Below, in pieces: positions 39,889 through 50,832 of a stretch of 64,000 bases of DNA (position 1 is the first letter of the stretch; the number at the start of each line of letters is the position of its first letter). A program made the position numbers and the translations under genes. Origin of the DNA: an uncultured Lachnospiraceae bacterium (lineage in GTDB: Bacteria > Bacillota > Clostridia > Lachnospirales > Lachnospiraceae); assembly GCA_947626365.1 (NCBI GenBank), contig CANQRW010000006.1:1-64000 (forward strand), given 5' to 3'. The notes under the pieces are model-generated. The model saw only the letters and a program-made list of their open reading frames with translations, did no database searches and was not told the DNA's origin.

Positions 39889-40259
39889 TTTTTCGCTCGT
39901 TTCACAATTTCCTCAAAGCGGCTGACATCCGTTTCCACCGGAACCAGGTCATTCCAGCGGCAGATGCCGTCGGTAATCTCCACATAGGTTCCCTTGGGCA
40001 GTCCCACGGAACTCAAGATTCCCTTCAGGCGGTAGATCACATTATTCAGATTCCGGTTGCGGCTGACGGCGTCCATCTGCTCGTCCCAGCCGTAGAGACT
40101 GTCGATGATCTCATTTTTCGCGATACCCTTCGGCCCCGCCAGGAACAGCATCTGAAGGAGACGCACTGCCTTGGAGCTTTCCATCTTATTCAATAATACC
40201 GGTTTTCCCTCATATCTCATGGCAAAACCGCCGAACATCTGCACCTGCAGAGCCTCCAT
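39870..40259 (-). pseudogene. N-terminal winged-helix part of the split SARP/BTAD-type activator
   Basis: MEALQVQMFGGFAMRYEGKPVLLNKMESSKAVRLLQMLFLAGPKGIAKNEIIDSLYG is typical of N-terminal domains preceding BTAD. Confidence 0.65.
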
Positions 40260-40463
40260 TGTCAGACACCTCCCAACATTCTCCTATTTTCAATCGATAT
40301 TTTTGTTATATAATGAATACTGTGATTCTGTCAATTAATTTTTTTTGGATTTTTCCGGATTGTATTCTTTCCTATTTTATGGTAAACTGGCTAACGTATG
40401 ATAAACTGAACGGTTTATGCGTACGTTTATGCAAAGGAGGCAGGGAAGGTTTTCCCGTATTAT

Positions 40464-43400
40464 ATGAAGAATTACCTTTCTCTGGGAATTGATATCGGTT
40501 CCACTACAGTGAAAGCCGTCATCACAGGCATGGATGAGGCGGGCGCCGATACATATGAGATGCTGTTTTCTGACTACGAGCGTCACTACGCCAACATTCA
40601 GGAGACTCTGGCAGGGCTTCTGAAAAAGGCGCGTCAAAAACTGGGCTCCGTCAGCCTGCACCCTATGATCACCGGTTCCGGTGGTCTGACTCTTTCCAGA
40701 CATTTATCCATCCCGTTTGTCCAGGAGGTGGTGGCTGTGGCCGCCGCCCTTCAGAATTACGCCCCTCAGACGGATGTGGCCATCGAGCTGGGCGGCGAGG
40801 ATGCCAAAATAATCTATTTTACCGGCGGTATCGACCAGCGGATGAACGGCATCTGCGCCGGCGGTACCGGTTCCTTCATCGACCAGATGGCGTCTCTTCT
40901 CCAGACAGACGCGGCCGGTCTCAATGAGTTCGCTAAGGGTTATCAGATGATTTACCCCATCGCCGCCCGCTGCGGCGTATTTGCCAAATCCGACATTCAG
41001 CCTCTGATCAATGAGGGAGCTACCAGCGAGGACCTGTCCGCATCTATTTTCCAGGCGGTAGTCAACCAGACCATCAGCGGCCTGGCCTGCGGCAAGCCTA
41101 TCCGGGGCAACGTGGCTTTCCTGGGCGGGCCCCTTCATTTCCTGTCAGAGCTTCGCCAGGCTTTTATCCGGACTCTTCACCTGACAGATGAGCAGGTCAT
41201 TGCTCCGGACCACTCTCATCTGTTCGCTGCCCTGGGGGCGGCGATGAACAGCAGGGAAGAAATCGTCGTCTCCCTGGATGACATGATCGACCGGCTGGAC
41301 AACGGCATCCGTATGGCCACGGAAATCAAGCGGATGGACCCTCTGTTCGCGAATCAGGCGGAATATGACGAATTCCGGAAGCGCCACGGCCATAACAGCG
41401 TAAAGACCGCGCCTCTGGCCGAATACGAGGGCGACTGCTATCTGGGCATCGACGCCGGTTCCACCACCACCAAGGTAGCTCTGGTGGGCAAAGACGGCTC
41501 CCTTCTCTACGATTTTTACAGCAACAATAACGGCAGTCCGCTGGCTACGGCCATCCGCTCCATGCGGGAGATTCGGGCGCTGCTTCCAGAGAAGGCCAGG
41601 ATTGCCTACTCCTGTTCCACCGGCTACGGCGAGGCTCTGCTTAAGTCCGCCCTGATGCTGGACGAGGGCGAGGTAGAAACCATCTCCCACTATTACGCCG
41701 CCAAATTTTTCGACCCTGAAGTGGACTGTATCCTGGATATCGGCGGCCAGGATATGAAATGTATCAAGATCAAGGATAACAGTGTGGACAGCGTGCTTCT
41801 GAACGAGGCGTGCTCCTCCGGCTGCGGCTCTTTCATAGAAACCTTTGCCAAATCCCTTAACTACAGCGTGGAAGATTTCGCGAAGGAAGCCCTGTTCGCC
41901 CAGAATCCCACGGACCTGGGCAGCCGCTGCACCGTCTTCATGAATTCCAATGTGAAGCAGGCCCAGAAGGAGGGCGCCAGCGTGGCGGATATCTCCGCCG
42001 GCCTGGCTTACTCTGTCATCAAGAACGCCCTCTACAAGGTGATCAAGCTCACCAGTCCGTCGGACCTGGGTTCTCATGTAGTGGTTCAAGGCGGCACCTT
42101 CTACAACGACGCCGTTCTGCGGAGCTTTGAGAAAATCTCCGGCTGCGAGGCGGTCCGTCCGGACATCGCCGGGATCATGGGAGCTTTCGGGGCGGCCCTC
42201 ATTGCCAGGGAACGCCATGAGGGGAAACAGACGACCCTGATGCCTCTGGATAAGATCATCAACCTGAAATACCAGACCTCCATGGCCCGCTGTAAGGGCT
42301 GTACCAACCGCTGCGTCCTGACCGTCAACCGGTTCGAGGGCGGCCGTCAGTTCATCAGCGGCAACCGCTGCGAACGGGGCCTGGGCAAGGAGAAGACCCG
42401 CAAAGAGATTCCCAACCTGTTTGACTATAAGTACCACCGAATGTTTGATTACGAGTCTCTGACTGCCGACCAGGCGCCCAGAGGAATTATCGGCATCCCC
42501 AGGGTATTGAATTTTTATGAAAATTATCCCTTCTGGGCTACTTTTTTCAGGGAACTGGGCTTCCGCGTAGTGCTGTCGCCCCAGTCTACCCGCAGCATTT
42601 ACGAGCTGGGCATCGAATCCATCCCCAGCGAGTCCGAGTGCTATCCGGCCAAGCTGGCCCACGGCCACATCTCCTGGCTGATCTCCCAGGGGATCAAGAC
42701 CATTTTCTATCCCTGCATCCCCTACGAGCGGGATGAGCAGCCGGACGCCGGCAACCACTACAATTGTCCTATGGTCACCTCCTACGCGGAGAATATCAAA
42801 AACAACGTGGAGGAACTGAAGGAGAACCATATCCGGTTCCTGAATCCGTTCATGGCCTTCACCAACGAGGAGATTCTGACGAAACAGCTGGTCGTAGAGT
42901 TTATGAAAGAATTCGGCGGCTCTGCCAATGCGGCATCCAGAGGCTCAGTCACTCCTGATCCCGCCGGTGCGGCATCCAGGGACTCCGCTGCTTCCGGTTC
43001 CATCGGAGCAGCGTCTTCTGTAGAAGATGCTTTCCGTTCCGCCCAGCCGGTATCTCCGCTGACGGAAAATGAGATTCGCTCCGCCGCCCACAAGGCGTGG
43101 GAGGAACTGGCCCAGTGCCGGCTGGATCTGCAGAAGAAAGGCGAGGAGACCATCGCCTGGCTGAAGGAGCACAACCGCCACGGCATCGTCCTGGCAGGGC
43201 GCCCCTACCATGTAGACCCGGAGATTCATCACGGCATCCCCGATATGATCGCTTCCTATGGCATGGCGGTCCTGACGGAGGATTCCATCTCCCATCTGGG
43301 GAAAGTGGAGCGGCCTCTGATCGTCACCGACCAGTGGATGTACCATTCCAGGCTTTACGCTGCGGCTTCCTACGTGAAAAGCTGCGACTGCCTGGATCTG

Positions 43401-44855
43401 ATCCAGCTGAATTCCTTCGGCTGCGGCCTGGACGCCGTGACTACCGATCAGGTTCACGATATTCTGGCCTCCGCCGGAAAGATTTATACTGTACTTAAAA
43501 TCGATGAAGTGAACAACCTGGGAGCCGCCAGGATCCGTGTCCGCTCCCTGATCGCCGCCCTTCGGGTGCGGGACAAAAACCACTATCAGCGGAAGGTGGT
43601 TTCCAGCGCCTACAACCGGGTGCTGTTCTCCAAGGAGATGAAGAGGGATTATACCATCCTGTGTCCCCAGATGTCGCCGATCCATTTCGACCTTCTGGAA
43701 CCGGCGGTGCGCTCCTTCGGCTACCATGTGGAGGTTTTGCAAAACCACAACCGGTCCGCCGTAGACGTGGGACTGCAGTACGTCAACAATGATGCCTGCT
43801 ACCCGTCTCTCATCGTCATCGGCCAGGTCATGGAAGCGCTCCTGTCCGGCAGATACGATCTGGACCACACGGCCATCATTATGACCCAGACCGGCGGCGG
43901 CTGCCGCGCATCCAACTACATCGGCTTCATCCGCCGTGCCCTGGAGAAGGCCGGCATGTCCCAGATACCGGTCATTTCTCTGAATGCCAACGGCATGGAG
44001 ACCAATCCGGGATTCCACTACACTCCCACTTTGATCATCAAGGCCATGCAGGCCCTGGTATACGGGGACGTGTTTATGCGGGTTCTGTACGGCACCCGCC
44101 CTTACGAGGCGGAGCCGGGAGCCGCCAACCGGCTTCATGAGAAATGGAAACAGAGATGTATCCAGGCTCTGACCAAGCGCTCTCCTTCCATGGTTGAATT
44201 TAATCGGATCGTCCGGGGAATCATCCGGGATTTTGACAATCTTCCCCGCCGGGACGTGAAGAAGCCCCGCGTGGGCATCGTGGGAGAGATCCTGGTGAAA
44301 TTCTCGCCTCTTGCCAACAACCACATCGTGGATCTGCTGGAATCGGAGGGCGCCGAGGCGGTCATGCCGGATCTGATGGATTTCCTGCTGTATTGCTTCT
44401 ACAACAGCAATTTCAAGGCCGAGAACCTGGGGGGCAAATCCTCCTCCGCCCGGCTGTGCAATATGGCGATTTCCATACTGGAATATCTGCGGAAGACTGC
44501 GAGAAAAGAATTCGAGAAGAGCGTTCACTTCGCTCCCCAGGCAAAGATCGACAATCTGGCCCACATGGCCGAGGACTTCGTCTCCCTGGGCAACCAGACC
44601 GGCGAAGGGTGGTTCCTCACCGGTGAGATGCTGGAATTGATCCACAACGGCGTCAACAACATTGTCTGCACCCAGCCTTTCGGCTGCCTGCCCAACCACA
44701 TCGTAGGCAAGGGCGTCATCAAGGAACTGCGGAAAGCCTACCCTCAGTCCAATATCATCGCCGTGGACTACGACCCCGGTGCCAGCGAGGTGAACCAGCT
44801 GAACCGCATCAAGCTGATGCTGGCGACCGCACAGAAAAACATGATTTCAAATTAG
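40464..44855 (+). CDS. Large acyl-CoA dehydratase activase-related protein (BadF/BadG/BcrA/BcrD ATPase repeats + C-terminal dehydratase-like region)
   Basis: [18 protein letters not shown] and [18 protein letters not shown] duplicated ATPase motifs; downstream DUF2229-like region [14 protein letters not shown]. Confidence 0.88.
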   Translation: MKNYLSLGIDIGSTTVKAVITGMDEAGADTYEMLFSDYERHYANIQETLAGLLKKARQKLGSVSLHPMITGSGGLTLSRHLSIPFVQEVVAVAAALQNYAPQTDVAIELGGEDAKIIYFTGGIDQRMNGICAGGTGSFIDQMASLLQTDAAGLNEFAKGYQMIYPIAARCGVFAKSDIQPLINEGATSEDLSASIFQAVVNQTISGLACGKPIRGNVAFLGGPLHFLSELRQAFIRTLHLTDEQVIAPDHSHLFAALGAAMNSREEIVVSLDDMIDRLDNGIRMATEIKRMDPLFANQAEYDEFRKRHGHNSVKTAPLAEYEGDCYLGIDAGSTTTKVALVGKDGSLLYDFYSNNNGSPLATAIRSMREIRALLPEKARIAYSCSTGYGEALLKSALMLDEGEVETISHYYAAKFFDPEVDCILDIGGQDMKCIKIKDNSVDSVLLNEACSSGCGSFIETFAKSLNYSVEDFAKEALFAQNPTDLGSRCTVFMNSNVKQAQKEGASVADISAGLAYSVIKNALYKVIKLTSPSDLGSHVVVQGGTFYNDAVLRSFEKISGCEAVRPDIAGIMGAFGAALIARERHEGKQTTLMPLDKIINLKYQTSMARCKGCTNRCVLTVNRFEGGRQFISGNRCERGLGKEKTRKEIPNLFDYKYHRMFDYESLTADQAPRGIIGIPRVLNFYENYPFWATFFRELGFRVVLSPQSTRSIYELGIESIPSESECYPAKLAHGHISWLISQGIKTIFYPCIPYERDEQPDAGNHYNCPMVTSYAENIKNNVEELKENHIRFLNPFMAFTNEEILTKQLVVEFMKEFGGSANAASRGSVTPDPAGAASRDSAASGSIGAASSVEDAFRSAQPVSPLTENEIRSAAHKAWEELAQCRLDLQKKGEETIAWLKEHNRHGIVLAGRPYHVDPEIHHGIPDMIASYGMAVLTEDSISHLGKVERPLIVTDQWMYHSRLYAAASYVKSCDCLDLIQLNSFGCGLDAVTTDQVHDILASAGKIYTVLKIDEVNNLGAARIRVRSLIAALRVRDKNHYQRKVVSSAYNRVLFSKEMKRDYTILCPQMSPIHFDLLEPAVRSFGYHVEVLQNHNRSAVDVGLQYVNNDACYPSLIVIGQVMEALLSGRYDLDHTAIIMTQTGGGCRASNYIGFIRRALEKAGMSQIPVISLNANGMETNPGFHYTPTLIIKAMQALVYGDVFMRVLYGTRPYEAEPGAANRLHEKWKQRCIQALTKRSPSMVEFNRIVRGIIRDFDNLPRRDVKKPRVGIVGEILVKFSPLANNHIVDLLESEGAEAVMPDLMDFLLYCFYNSNFKAENLGGKSSSARLCNMAISILEYLRKTARKEFEKSVHFAPQAKIDNLAHMAEDFVSLGNQTGEGWFLTGEMLELIHNGVNNIVCTQPFGCLPNHIVGKGVIKELRKAYPQSNIIAVDYDPGASEVNQLNRIKLMLATAQKNMISN

Positions 44856-44866
44856 CCATGAAACAT

Positions 44867-44915
44867 GAGCCGGATTAAGGTTACAAACCTGCTTTTTGTA
44901 ACCATAGTCCGGCTC
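44867..44915 (+). terminator. Composite hairpin terminator
   Basis: GAGCCGGA-TTAA-GGTTACAAA...TTTGTAACC-ATAG-TCCGGCTC. Confidence 0.7.
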
Positions 44916-44950
44916 TTAAAATGTATGACATATCTTTTTTACAGGGCGAA

Positions 44951-45610
44951 TTACAAATACTCTAAGGATGTCTTAATATACTCTCCCAACGTCCCAGGCA
45001 ATTGATGCCTTCTTATCACATCCGTACAATACCTCTTATATATCGCTTTCAATCCCTTGCTCTTGGTATTATCATTTCTTTTTGCATAATACACATACGC
45101 TGACAAAAGTACAATATCAAATGTTATAATATCAACTTCTTTTAAATCCTCCAATTCCGCAGCGATAAGATCAACCATAATTTCCTTCGAGCAGAAATAA
45201 TTCATATTATGGTAGGCGGCATAAGCCAGGCTATAGACCTCTCCACGATCTTTTGAACTGCCGCGGACATAATTTACAAGCTCATGGTCTGCAATATGAT
45301 TGAATATCGTTGTATACAGCGGGTCTTTTCCGTATAAGCCATTCTCAGTCACAATTTTAACATTCTTCCCGACGTATGTATCGACAAATATTCTTGCTTC
45401 CTCATCTAATTCTTTATAGACCTCTTCATGAATATAAATATCTGTAAAACTTTTAAATAGTGGTTCGAGAAAAAGCTCTCTCATGCTTTTAAAAGAATAT
45501 GCTGAATCTGATCCCCTCCTTTCAATGCCAACCATCAAAATATTCGCATCCATCAAAATCGGTTTCTTCTGTAAATCATGCAGAGCAATCTTCTTCAGCG
45601 GCGTAATCAT
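44951..45610 (-). CDS. PIN-like domain protein
   Basis: KPILMDANILMVG acidic N-terminal motif, SSKDRGEVYSLAYAAYHNMNYFCSKE; RBS GGAGGTAA overlaps the upstream stop; ATG 45610. Confidence 0.65.
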   Translation of the reverse strand: MITPLKKIALHDLQKKPILMDANILMVGIERRGSDSAYSFKSMRELFLEPLFKSFTDIYIHEEVYKELDEEARIFVDTYVGKNVKIVTENGLYGKDPLYTTIFNHIADHELVNYVRGSSKDRGEVYSLAYAAYHNMNYFCSKEIMVDLIAAELEDLKEVDIITFDIVLLSAYVYYAKRNDNTKSKGLKAIYKRYCTDVIRRHQLPGTLGEYIKTSLEYL

Positions 45611-45616
45611 CGGCAA

Positions 45617-46552
45617 TTACCTCCGCGTTTTATTTATATATGAAAAAAGCTCCTCATCATCAACATCATCTTCTTTCTTCTCTTCCCCATTCAGAAAATT
45701 ATAAATGATATCCATATTCAAGTTCAGTTTTTCCGCATCTGAAATGATATCCTCCCGTGTCGCGTTTCCTGCCCTGTATGCTTTTTCCATGTTCTGATAA
45801 ATCGGATTAAAGGTTATGATGTAATTGTTTTCCCGGCTGTAAAGCTCACCTACGTTTTTCTTAAAATCCCCGGCATTTTTCAATACCATTTTTATAAAAT
45901 CATAATTCTCGATATATTTGCCGACATTATCAATATATCCTTCTTCATATAGTCTGTATATAACCGCTTTCAGCGGCATTTGGTACCTTATGGTCAGAAA
46001 AATACTGATTACCGCATAATCGCGAAATACCATATCCTTGCCTGAACTGATACTCATTATCTTCAAATAATCTTTGACTTCTCTGGTCAACGCCTCCTCG
46101 GGAAGAAGCAGTTCAGCAGCAAAACGGCTGGCCCGCATTTCATTAATATCTTTCAATGAGCTGAAATCACAGACGTACGGATTGGATTTGAAAATCTGAT
46201 AGTCTTTTTCATAATGATAAAATTCATGGGCCGCAGTAAAAATCTGATTAACCAAGGGTTTATTCGCATTAAGAATAATATAAGCCCTTTCTTCTCCCGT
46301 TGTAGGTATATATAACATCCCGTCGATTTTCTCGGAATCAAAGGAAATCAACTCAAAACTTATATTACTGTTCTGCTTAAGTATCCAATCAAATATTCCC
46401 GTTCCAATCGGGGCAAGTGCATAATCTACCCTTTTCTCCCGCGCCATCTTTTTGATGCCGTCAATTTCGGCCGCTGTAAGAGAGGATGTATTGAAATCAT
46501 ATTTATTCTGATAATATTTATCAAAAGCCTCTTTATAATCAATGGATGACAT
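45617..46552 (-). CDS. ImmA/IrrE-family metallopeptidase (COG2856)
   Basis: Zn motif TAAHEFYHYEKDY; INEMRASRFAAELLLPEEAL; ATG 46552 overlaps the HTH gene. Confidence 0.85.
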   Translation of the reverse strand: MSSIDYKEAFDKYYQNKYDFNTSSLTAAEIDGIKKMAREKRVDYALAPIGTGIFDWILKQNSNISFELISFDSEKIDGMLYIPTTGEERAYIILNANKPLVNQIFTAAHEFYHYEKDYQIFKSNPYVCDFSSLKDINEMRASRFAAELLLPEEALTREVKDYLKIMSISSGKDMVFRDYAVISIFLTIRYQMPLKAVIYRLYEEGYIDNVGKYIENYDFIKMVLKNAGDFKKNVGELYSRENNYIITFNPIYQNMEKAYRAGNATREDIISDAEKLNLNMDIIYNFLNGEEKKEDDVDDEELFSYINKTRR

Positions 46553-46883
46553 TCTTACTCCTTTTTGCCAGTAATTCATATTTTTCTTTAATGCAGATAC
46601 GTTCCATCATTTCAGCAACCTTGTCTTTGTCTGCTTCATCAAGACTTCCCATAAGATAAACCAGGGAATCCCTGGTTGACTCAATAAAATATTCATCTGT
46701 CGCTTTCCCTGACAGATTGCATATTTTACTTAATATCTCTATCGTCGGTATCTGCTTTCCGTGTTCCAACAATGACAACGTCGATCTGTTAAGTCCTATT
46801 TTTTCTGCAAAAGCCTGCTGCGACTCTTTGCCTCTTAAGGAAATAAGATCCTGACAAAATTTCTCATTATTGAATTCCTTCAT
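46539..46883 (-). CDS. XRE-family HTH regulator
   Basis: LISLRGKESQQAFAEKIGLNRSTLSLLEHGKQIPTIEILSKICNLSG. Confidence 0.88.
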   Translation of the reverse strand: MKEFNNEKFCQDLISLRGKESQQAFAEKIGLNRSTLSLLEHGKQIPTIEILSKICNLSGKATDEYFIESTRDSLVYLMGSLDEADKDKVAEMMERICIKEKYELLAKRSKNVIH

Positions 46884-46905
46884 ATTCTCCTCCTGACTAA
46901 TACAC

Positions 46906-46949
46906 CAACGGTTGTCAATAATCTTAACAAAAAATTGAATTTAAGTCAA
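46906..46949 (-). promoter_or_regulatory. Promoter and candidate autoregulatory operator of the HTH-ImmA-PIN module
   Basis: TTGACT-17-TAAGAT on the minus strand followed by short inverted repeat CAAC-C-GTTG. Confidence 0.55.
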
Positions 46950-47000
46950 TATATTGTTGCTATTTTTAACTATCCTATTATTATATTCAAGTATTTTTCT

Positions 47001-47057
47001 TACATACTGACGTAATACCAGCAAAGCGTCACTGGCGCTTTGTTTGCATACTGACAT
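47001..47057 (-). repeat. Family A repeat, one full unit (47014-47057) plus partial unit (locus e)
   Basis: Reverse complement ATGTCAGTATGCAAACAAAGCGCCAGTGACGCTTTGCTGGTATT + ACGTCAGTATGTA. Confidence 0.88.
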
Positions 47058-47063
47058 GATATC

Positions 47064-47104
47064 AAAGGGGATGCCACAGGATAATCTACTGTGTACATCC
47101 CCTT
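47064..47104 (-). terminator. glyA terminator hairpin
   Basis: AAAGGGGATG-CCACAG...CTGTGTA-CATCCCCTT. Confidence 0.65.
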
Positions 47105-47126
47105 CATTTTTTACTTCATAAGTTCA

Positions 47127-48380
47127 TTATTCATAAATCGGATACTTCTCGCAGATCTTGGTCACTTCCGCCCGGATATAATCCGCCTTGTTCTCAAAAT
47201 CCGTGGCGGTCAGCCAGATGCACTCGGCCACCTTGGCCATATCCTCTTCCTTCAGTCCTCTGGAGGTGACTGCCGGAGTGCCGATACGGACGCCGGAGGT
47301 GACGAACGGGCTTCTGGGGTCGCCGGGAACCGCGTTCTTGTTCAAGGTAATATACACCTGGTCGCAGCGGTTCTGCAGCTCCTTGCCGGAGATATCCATG
47401 CCCCGCAGGTCCACCAGCATCAGGTGGTTGTCGGTGCCGCCGGTAAGGATCTTAAAGCCCTGCTTCTGAAGCTCTGCCGCCAGCGCCTTGGCGTTCTTCA
47501 CGATCTGCTCCTGATAGGTCTTAAATTCCGGCTTCAGGGCTTCGCCGAAACACACTGCCTTGGCCGCGATCACATGCTCCAGGGGACCGCCCTGGCTCCC
47601 GGGGAAGATCGCCTTGTTGAAGTTGAACTTCTCCGCCGCTTCTTTATTGGCCAGGATCATGCCGCCTCTGGGACCCCGCAGCGTCTTGTGGGTCGTAGTT
47701 GTGACCACGTCCGCGTAAGGGATGGGGCTGGGATGGACGCCTGCCGCCACCAGGCCGGCGATGTGGGCCATGTCCACCATCAGATAAGCGCCCACCTTAT
47801 CGGCCACTTCCCGGAATCTCTTAAAATCAATGGTGCGTCCGTAGGCGCTGGCGCCGGCGATGATCATCTTCGGATGACACTCCAGAGCGATCCGCTCCAT
47901 CTCGTCGTAATCCAGGAAACCATTTTCATCTACGCCATAAGGAACCATGTGGAAATACATGCCGGAGAAATTCACAGGGCTTCCGTGGGACAGATGGCCG
48001 CCCTGATCCAGATTCATGCCCATAAAAGTGTCCCCCGGCTTTAACATAGCCAGGAACACTGCCATGTTGGCCTGAGCGCCGGAGTGGGGCTGCACATTGG
48101 CGTAATCGCAGCCAAACAGCTTTTTGGCCCGCTCGATTGCCAGCGTCTCCACCACATCGATGTACTCGCAGCCGCCGTAGTAACGCTTGCCGGAGTATCC
48201 CTCCGCGTATTTATTGGTCAAAACCGTGCCCATGGCCGCCATCACAGCCTCAGATACGATATTCTCCGACGCGATCAGCTCCAGATTCCGCCGCTGGCGG
48301 GCCGCTTCCTGCTTAATGGCGGCTCCCACCTCCGGATCCCACTGCTCGATAAAATCCATAACCTGATTTACCATAATCAT
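47127..48380 (-). CDS. glyA: Serine hydroxymethyltransferase
   Basis: [26 protein letters not shown]-Lys region; SHMT throughout. Confidence 0.97.
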   Translation of the reverse strand: MIMVNQVMDFIEQWDPEVGAAIKQEAARQRRNLELIASENIVSEAVMAAMGTVLTNKYAEGYSGKRYYGGCEYIDVVETLAIERAKKLFGCDYANVQPHSGAQANMAVFLAMLKPGDTFMGMNLDQGGHLSHGSPVNFSGMYFHMVPYGVDENGFLDYDEMERIALECHPKMIIAGASAYGRTIDFKRFREVADKVGAYLMVDMAHIAGLVAAGVHPSPIPYADVVTTTTHKTLRGPRGGMILANKEAAEKFNFNKAIFPGSQGGPLEHVIAAKAVCFGEALKPEFKTYQEQIVKNAKALAAELQKQGFKILTGGTDNHLMLVDLRGMDISGKELQNRCDQVYITLNKNAVPGDPRSPFVTSGVRIGTPAVTSRGLKEEDMAKVAECIWLTATDFENKADYIRAEVTKICEKYPIYE

Positions 48381-48478
48381 CTCCTGCCTTTCTCAGTTTT
48401 TCTGCCATCGGTTTGCTTTTCTGATTATATCCAATACCCGGATAAAATTCAAGGTCAATCATCCGATTCACCCAATCT

Positions 48479-50191
48479 TCATCCGAATTTCCATTCTTTT
48501 ACCACCGCCTGTATGGTCCGGGTCCCGTTGTATTCATTAATAGTGGGATAATAGATAGCGTCCATCACGGTCCTTCCGGCCATCTCCTCCATAAAACTGT
48601 CCCCACCGGTGAAAACCATGGCATCCACCGGCGTTCCGGCCGGCGTAACGAGAGAAAGCTTCACAGCGTTCCGATTCCTTCCCACCACCCGGGCGCTTCG
48701 GACACGCAGCCCCTTCTGGGCAAACTGCGGCTTCTCATTGCCGTTTCCAAAGGGTTCCAGAAGTTCCAGTTCCCGGATAAATCCTTCCGTCACGTAATCC
48801 ATAGGCATGGGCACATCGATCCATATCTTCGGGATGAAATCTTCCTCCGTCAGACGCGCCCGCTCGTTCAGCTGCCGGCGCAGCCGCTCCACATCCTCTT
48901 CGGCCGCCATAGACAGGCCAGCCGCCATAGGGTGTCCTCCAAATCTGGTGAACAGTTCCTTCACCTCGCAGAGGGCCTCAAACATATGGTAGCTCTCGAT
49001 GGACCGGCCGGAACCTTTCACGCCGTCCTCGGATTTCGTAATGACAAACGACGGTTTATTGTACCGTTCTCGGAGGCGGCCGGCGATAATGCCGGCCAGG
49101 GATTCATGACAATCCGGAAGATAGACCACCAGCACCTTATCCTTCTGATAATAGTTCTCTACCTGTTCGGAAGCCTGCTTAAGACCCTGCTCCGTCATAT
49201 CCTTCCGCTGGTCGTTCAGAGATTTCAGTTCCTGGGCCAGTTCGTCTGCCTCCGCCTCATCGCGGCTGAGAAGCAGCCGCAGCGCCAGCTTCGCCGTCTG
49301 CAGGCGGCCGCCGGCGTTGAGACACGGGCCGATGACAAATCCGATATGATAAGCGCTCAGACGATGAAGATCCAGATTATTCTTCTCCGCCAGCTTTCTC
49401 AGGCCCACGCACTTCGTATACGGGATCCGCTTTAGGCCCTCTCGCACAATAATCCGGTTCTCATCCTGAAGGCGCATCACATCTCCGACCGTGGCAATGG
49501 CCGCAAACTCCAGCATTTCTTCCCATTCCTTCATGGAAATCCCGGCACGCTCATACAGAATCCGTATCAGCTTGTAAGCCACCACCGCTCCGCAGATCTC
49601 CTTCCACGGATACGGACAGTCCGACTGCTTCGGATTCACGATGGCATCCGCCCATGGAAGGATATCGCGGCCGGCTTCATCCCTGGCAATATCGTGGTGA
49701 TCGGTGATAACCACCGTAAGTCCCAGTTCTTTGGCCCGTTCCATCTGCTCAATGGCAGAGATGCCGTTATCGCAGGTGAGGATCGTGTCGATTCCATCCG
49801 ATGCCGCCGCTTCAACAATATGCATGTTGATCCCGTAACCGTCTTTTATCCGGTCCGGAATCTCATAGTCCACCCGGGCGCCCAGACGCCTCAGGGCCGT
49901 ATAGAGAAGATAGGTGGAGCAGACGCCGTCGATATCGTAGTCGCCCACGATCCGTATCTTTTTCTGTCCGGCAATCTTCTTCTCCAGAATCTCCGCAGCA
50001 CGATCCGCGCCCTTCAAAAGATGGGGAGAATACAGATCCCTCAGGCTGCCGTGAAGATATTTCTCCACAGCCTCCTCCCCGCACACATCCCGGTTGCGGA
50101 TAATTCTGGCGGTCACCGGAGTGATTCCAAACCGGACCGCCAGACCGTTAAAATCTGCTTTTTTGCCGTATACCATCCATTTCGCCGTCAT
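48479..50191 (-). CDS. recJ: Single-stranded-DNA-specific exonuclease RecJ
   Basis: DHH-family motifs VGDYDIDGVCSTYLL, VITDHHD and GGHPMAAGLS. Confidence 0.94.
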   Translation of the reverse strand: MTAKWMVYGKKADFNGLAVRFGITPVTARIIRNRDVCGEEAVEKYLHGSLRDLYSPHLLKGADRAAEILEKKIAGQKKIRIVGDYDIDGVCSTYLLYTALRRLGARVDYEIPDRIKDGYGINMHIVEAAASDGIDTILTCDNGISAIEQMERAKELGLTVVITDHHDIARDEAGRDILPWADAIVNPKQSDCPYPWKEICGAVVAYKLIRILYERAGISMKEWEEMLEFAAIATVGDVMRLQDENRIIVREGLKRIPYTKCVGLRKLAEKNNLDLHRLSAYHIGFVIGPCLNAGGRLQTAKLALRLLLSRDEAEADELAQELKSLNDQRKDMTEQGLKQASEQVENYYQKDKVLVVYLPDCHESLAGIIAGRLRERYNKPSFVITKSEDGVKGSGRSIESYHMFEALCEVKELFTRFGGHPMAAGLSMAAEEDVERLRRQLNERARLTEEDFIPKIWIDVPMPMDYVTEGFIRELELLEPFGNGNEKPQFAQKGLRVRSARVVGRNRNAVKLSLVTPAGTPVDAMVFTGGDSFMEEMAGRTVMDAIYYPTINEYNGTRTIQAVVKEWKFG

Positions 50192-50211
50192 ATCGTCTCC
50201 TGTATCTTTCC

Positions 50212-50832
50212 CTATTCCCAATCCTCCGGCGCTGTCTGAATATCCGTCAGGCTGACATACTCTTTCAGCTGCCTTTTGCGTTCCGCATAGTCAGGAATGT
50301 ACTGGCCTACGATCTTCCAGAATCTGGGAGAATGGTTCATCTCCCGGCGATGGGCCAGCTCATGGACCACCACATAATCCTGCAGAGTTTCCGGTACCAG
50401 GACCAGAACCCAGTTAAAATTCAGATTCCCCTTGGAACTGCAGCTTCCCCACCGGGTAGCCTGCTGGCGGATCGCGATGCGCCCGTAGGTGATCCCCATC
50501 CGCTCCGCCCAGAACTGCACCTTCCCTGTCAGGATTTTCCGGGCCTTCTCCCGGTACTGACGGATCTCCGCCTCCGTAAACATGGGGCGGTCCTCCATCT
50601 GTTCCCTGGCTTCCTCCACACACTGCAGGATCCAGTCCAGATGCTCCTCCACAAAGGAACTGATCCGGGCATCCGCCATTCGGGATGGGCACCTGACAAC
50701 GACGCTTCCGTCACGCTTTACCTGCAGGGACATGGTCTTCCTCACGGACCGGACGACGGTATATTCCAGGCCGTCTCCCGGCCTGCCCGCCGCTTTCAGC
50801 CGGTAAAGATACTCTCCTGTTCTTCCCATCAC
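50212..50832 (-). CDS. YgjP-type M48-like metallopeptidase (DUF45)
   Basis: VVVHELAHRREMNHSPRFW; RWGSCSSKGNLNFNW. Confidence 0.9.
   Translation of the reverse strand: MMGRTGEYLYRLKAAGRPGDGLEYTVVRSVRKTMSLQVKRDGSVVVRCPSRMADARISSFVEEHLDWILQCVEEAREQMEDRPMFTEAEIRQYREKARKILTGKVQFWAERMGITYGRIAIRQQATRWGSCSSKGNLNFNWVLVLVPETLQDYVVVHELAHRREMNHSPRFWKIVGQYIPDYAERKRQLKEYVSLTDIQTAPEDWE

Noticed and set aside
41145-42830. 561-aa minus-strand ORF
   Set aside because: Antisense to the activase gene; the coding strand has clear conserved motifs
42945-44699. 584-aa minus-strand ORF
   Set aside because: Antisense shadow of the same activase gene
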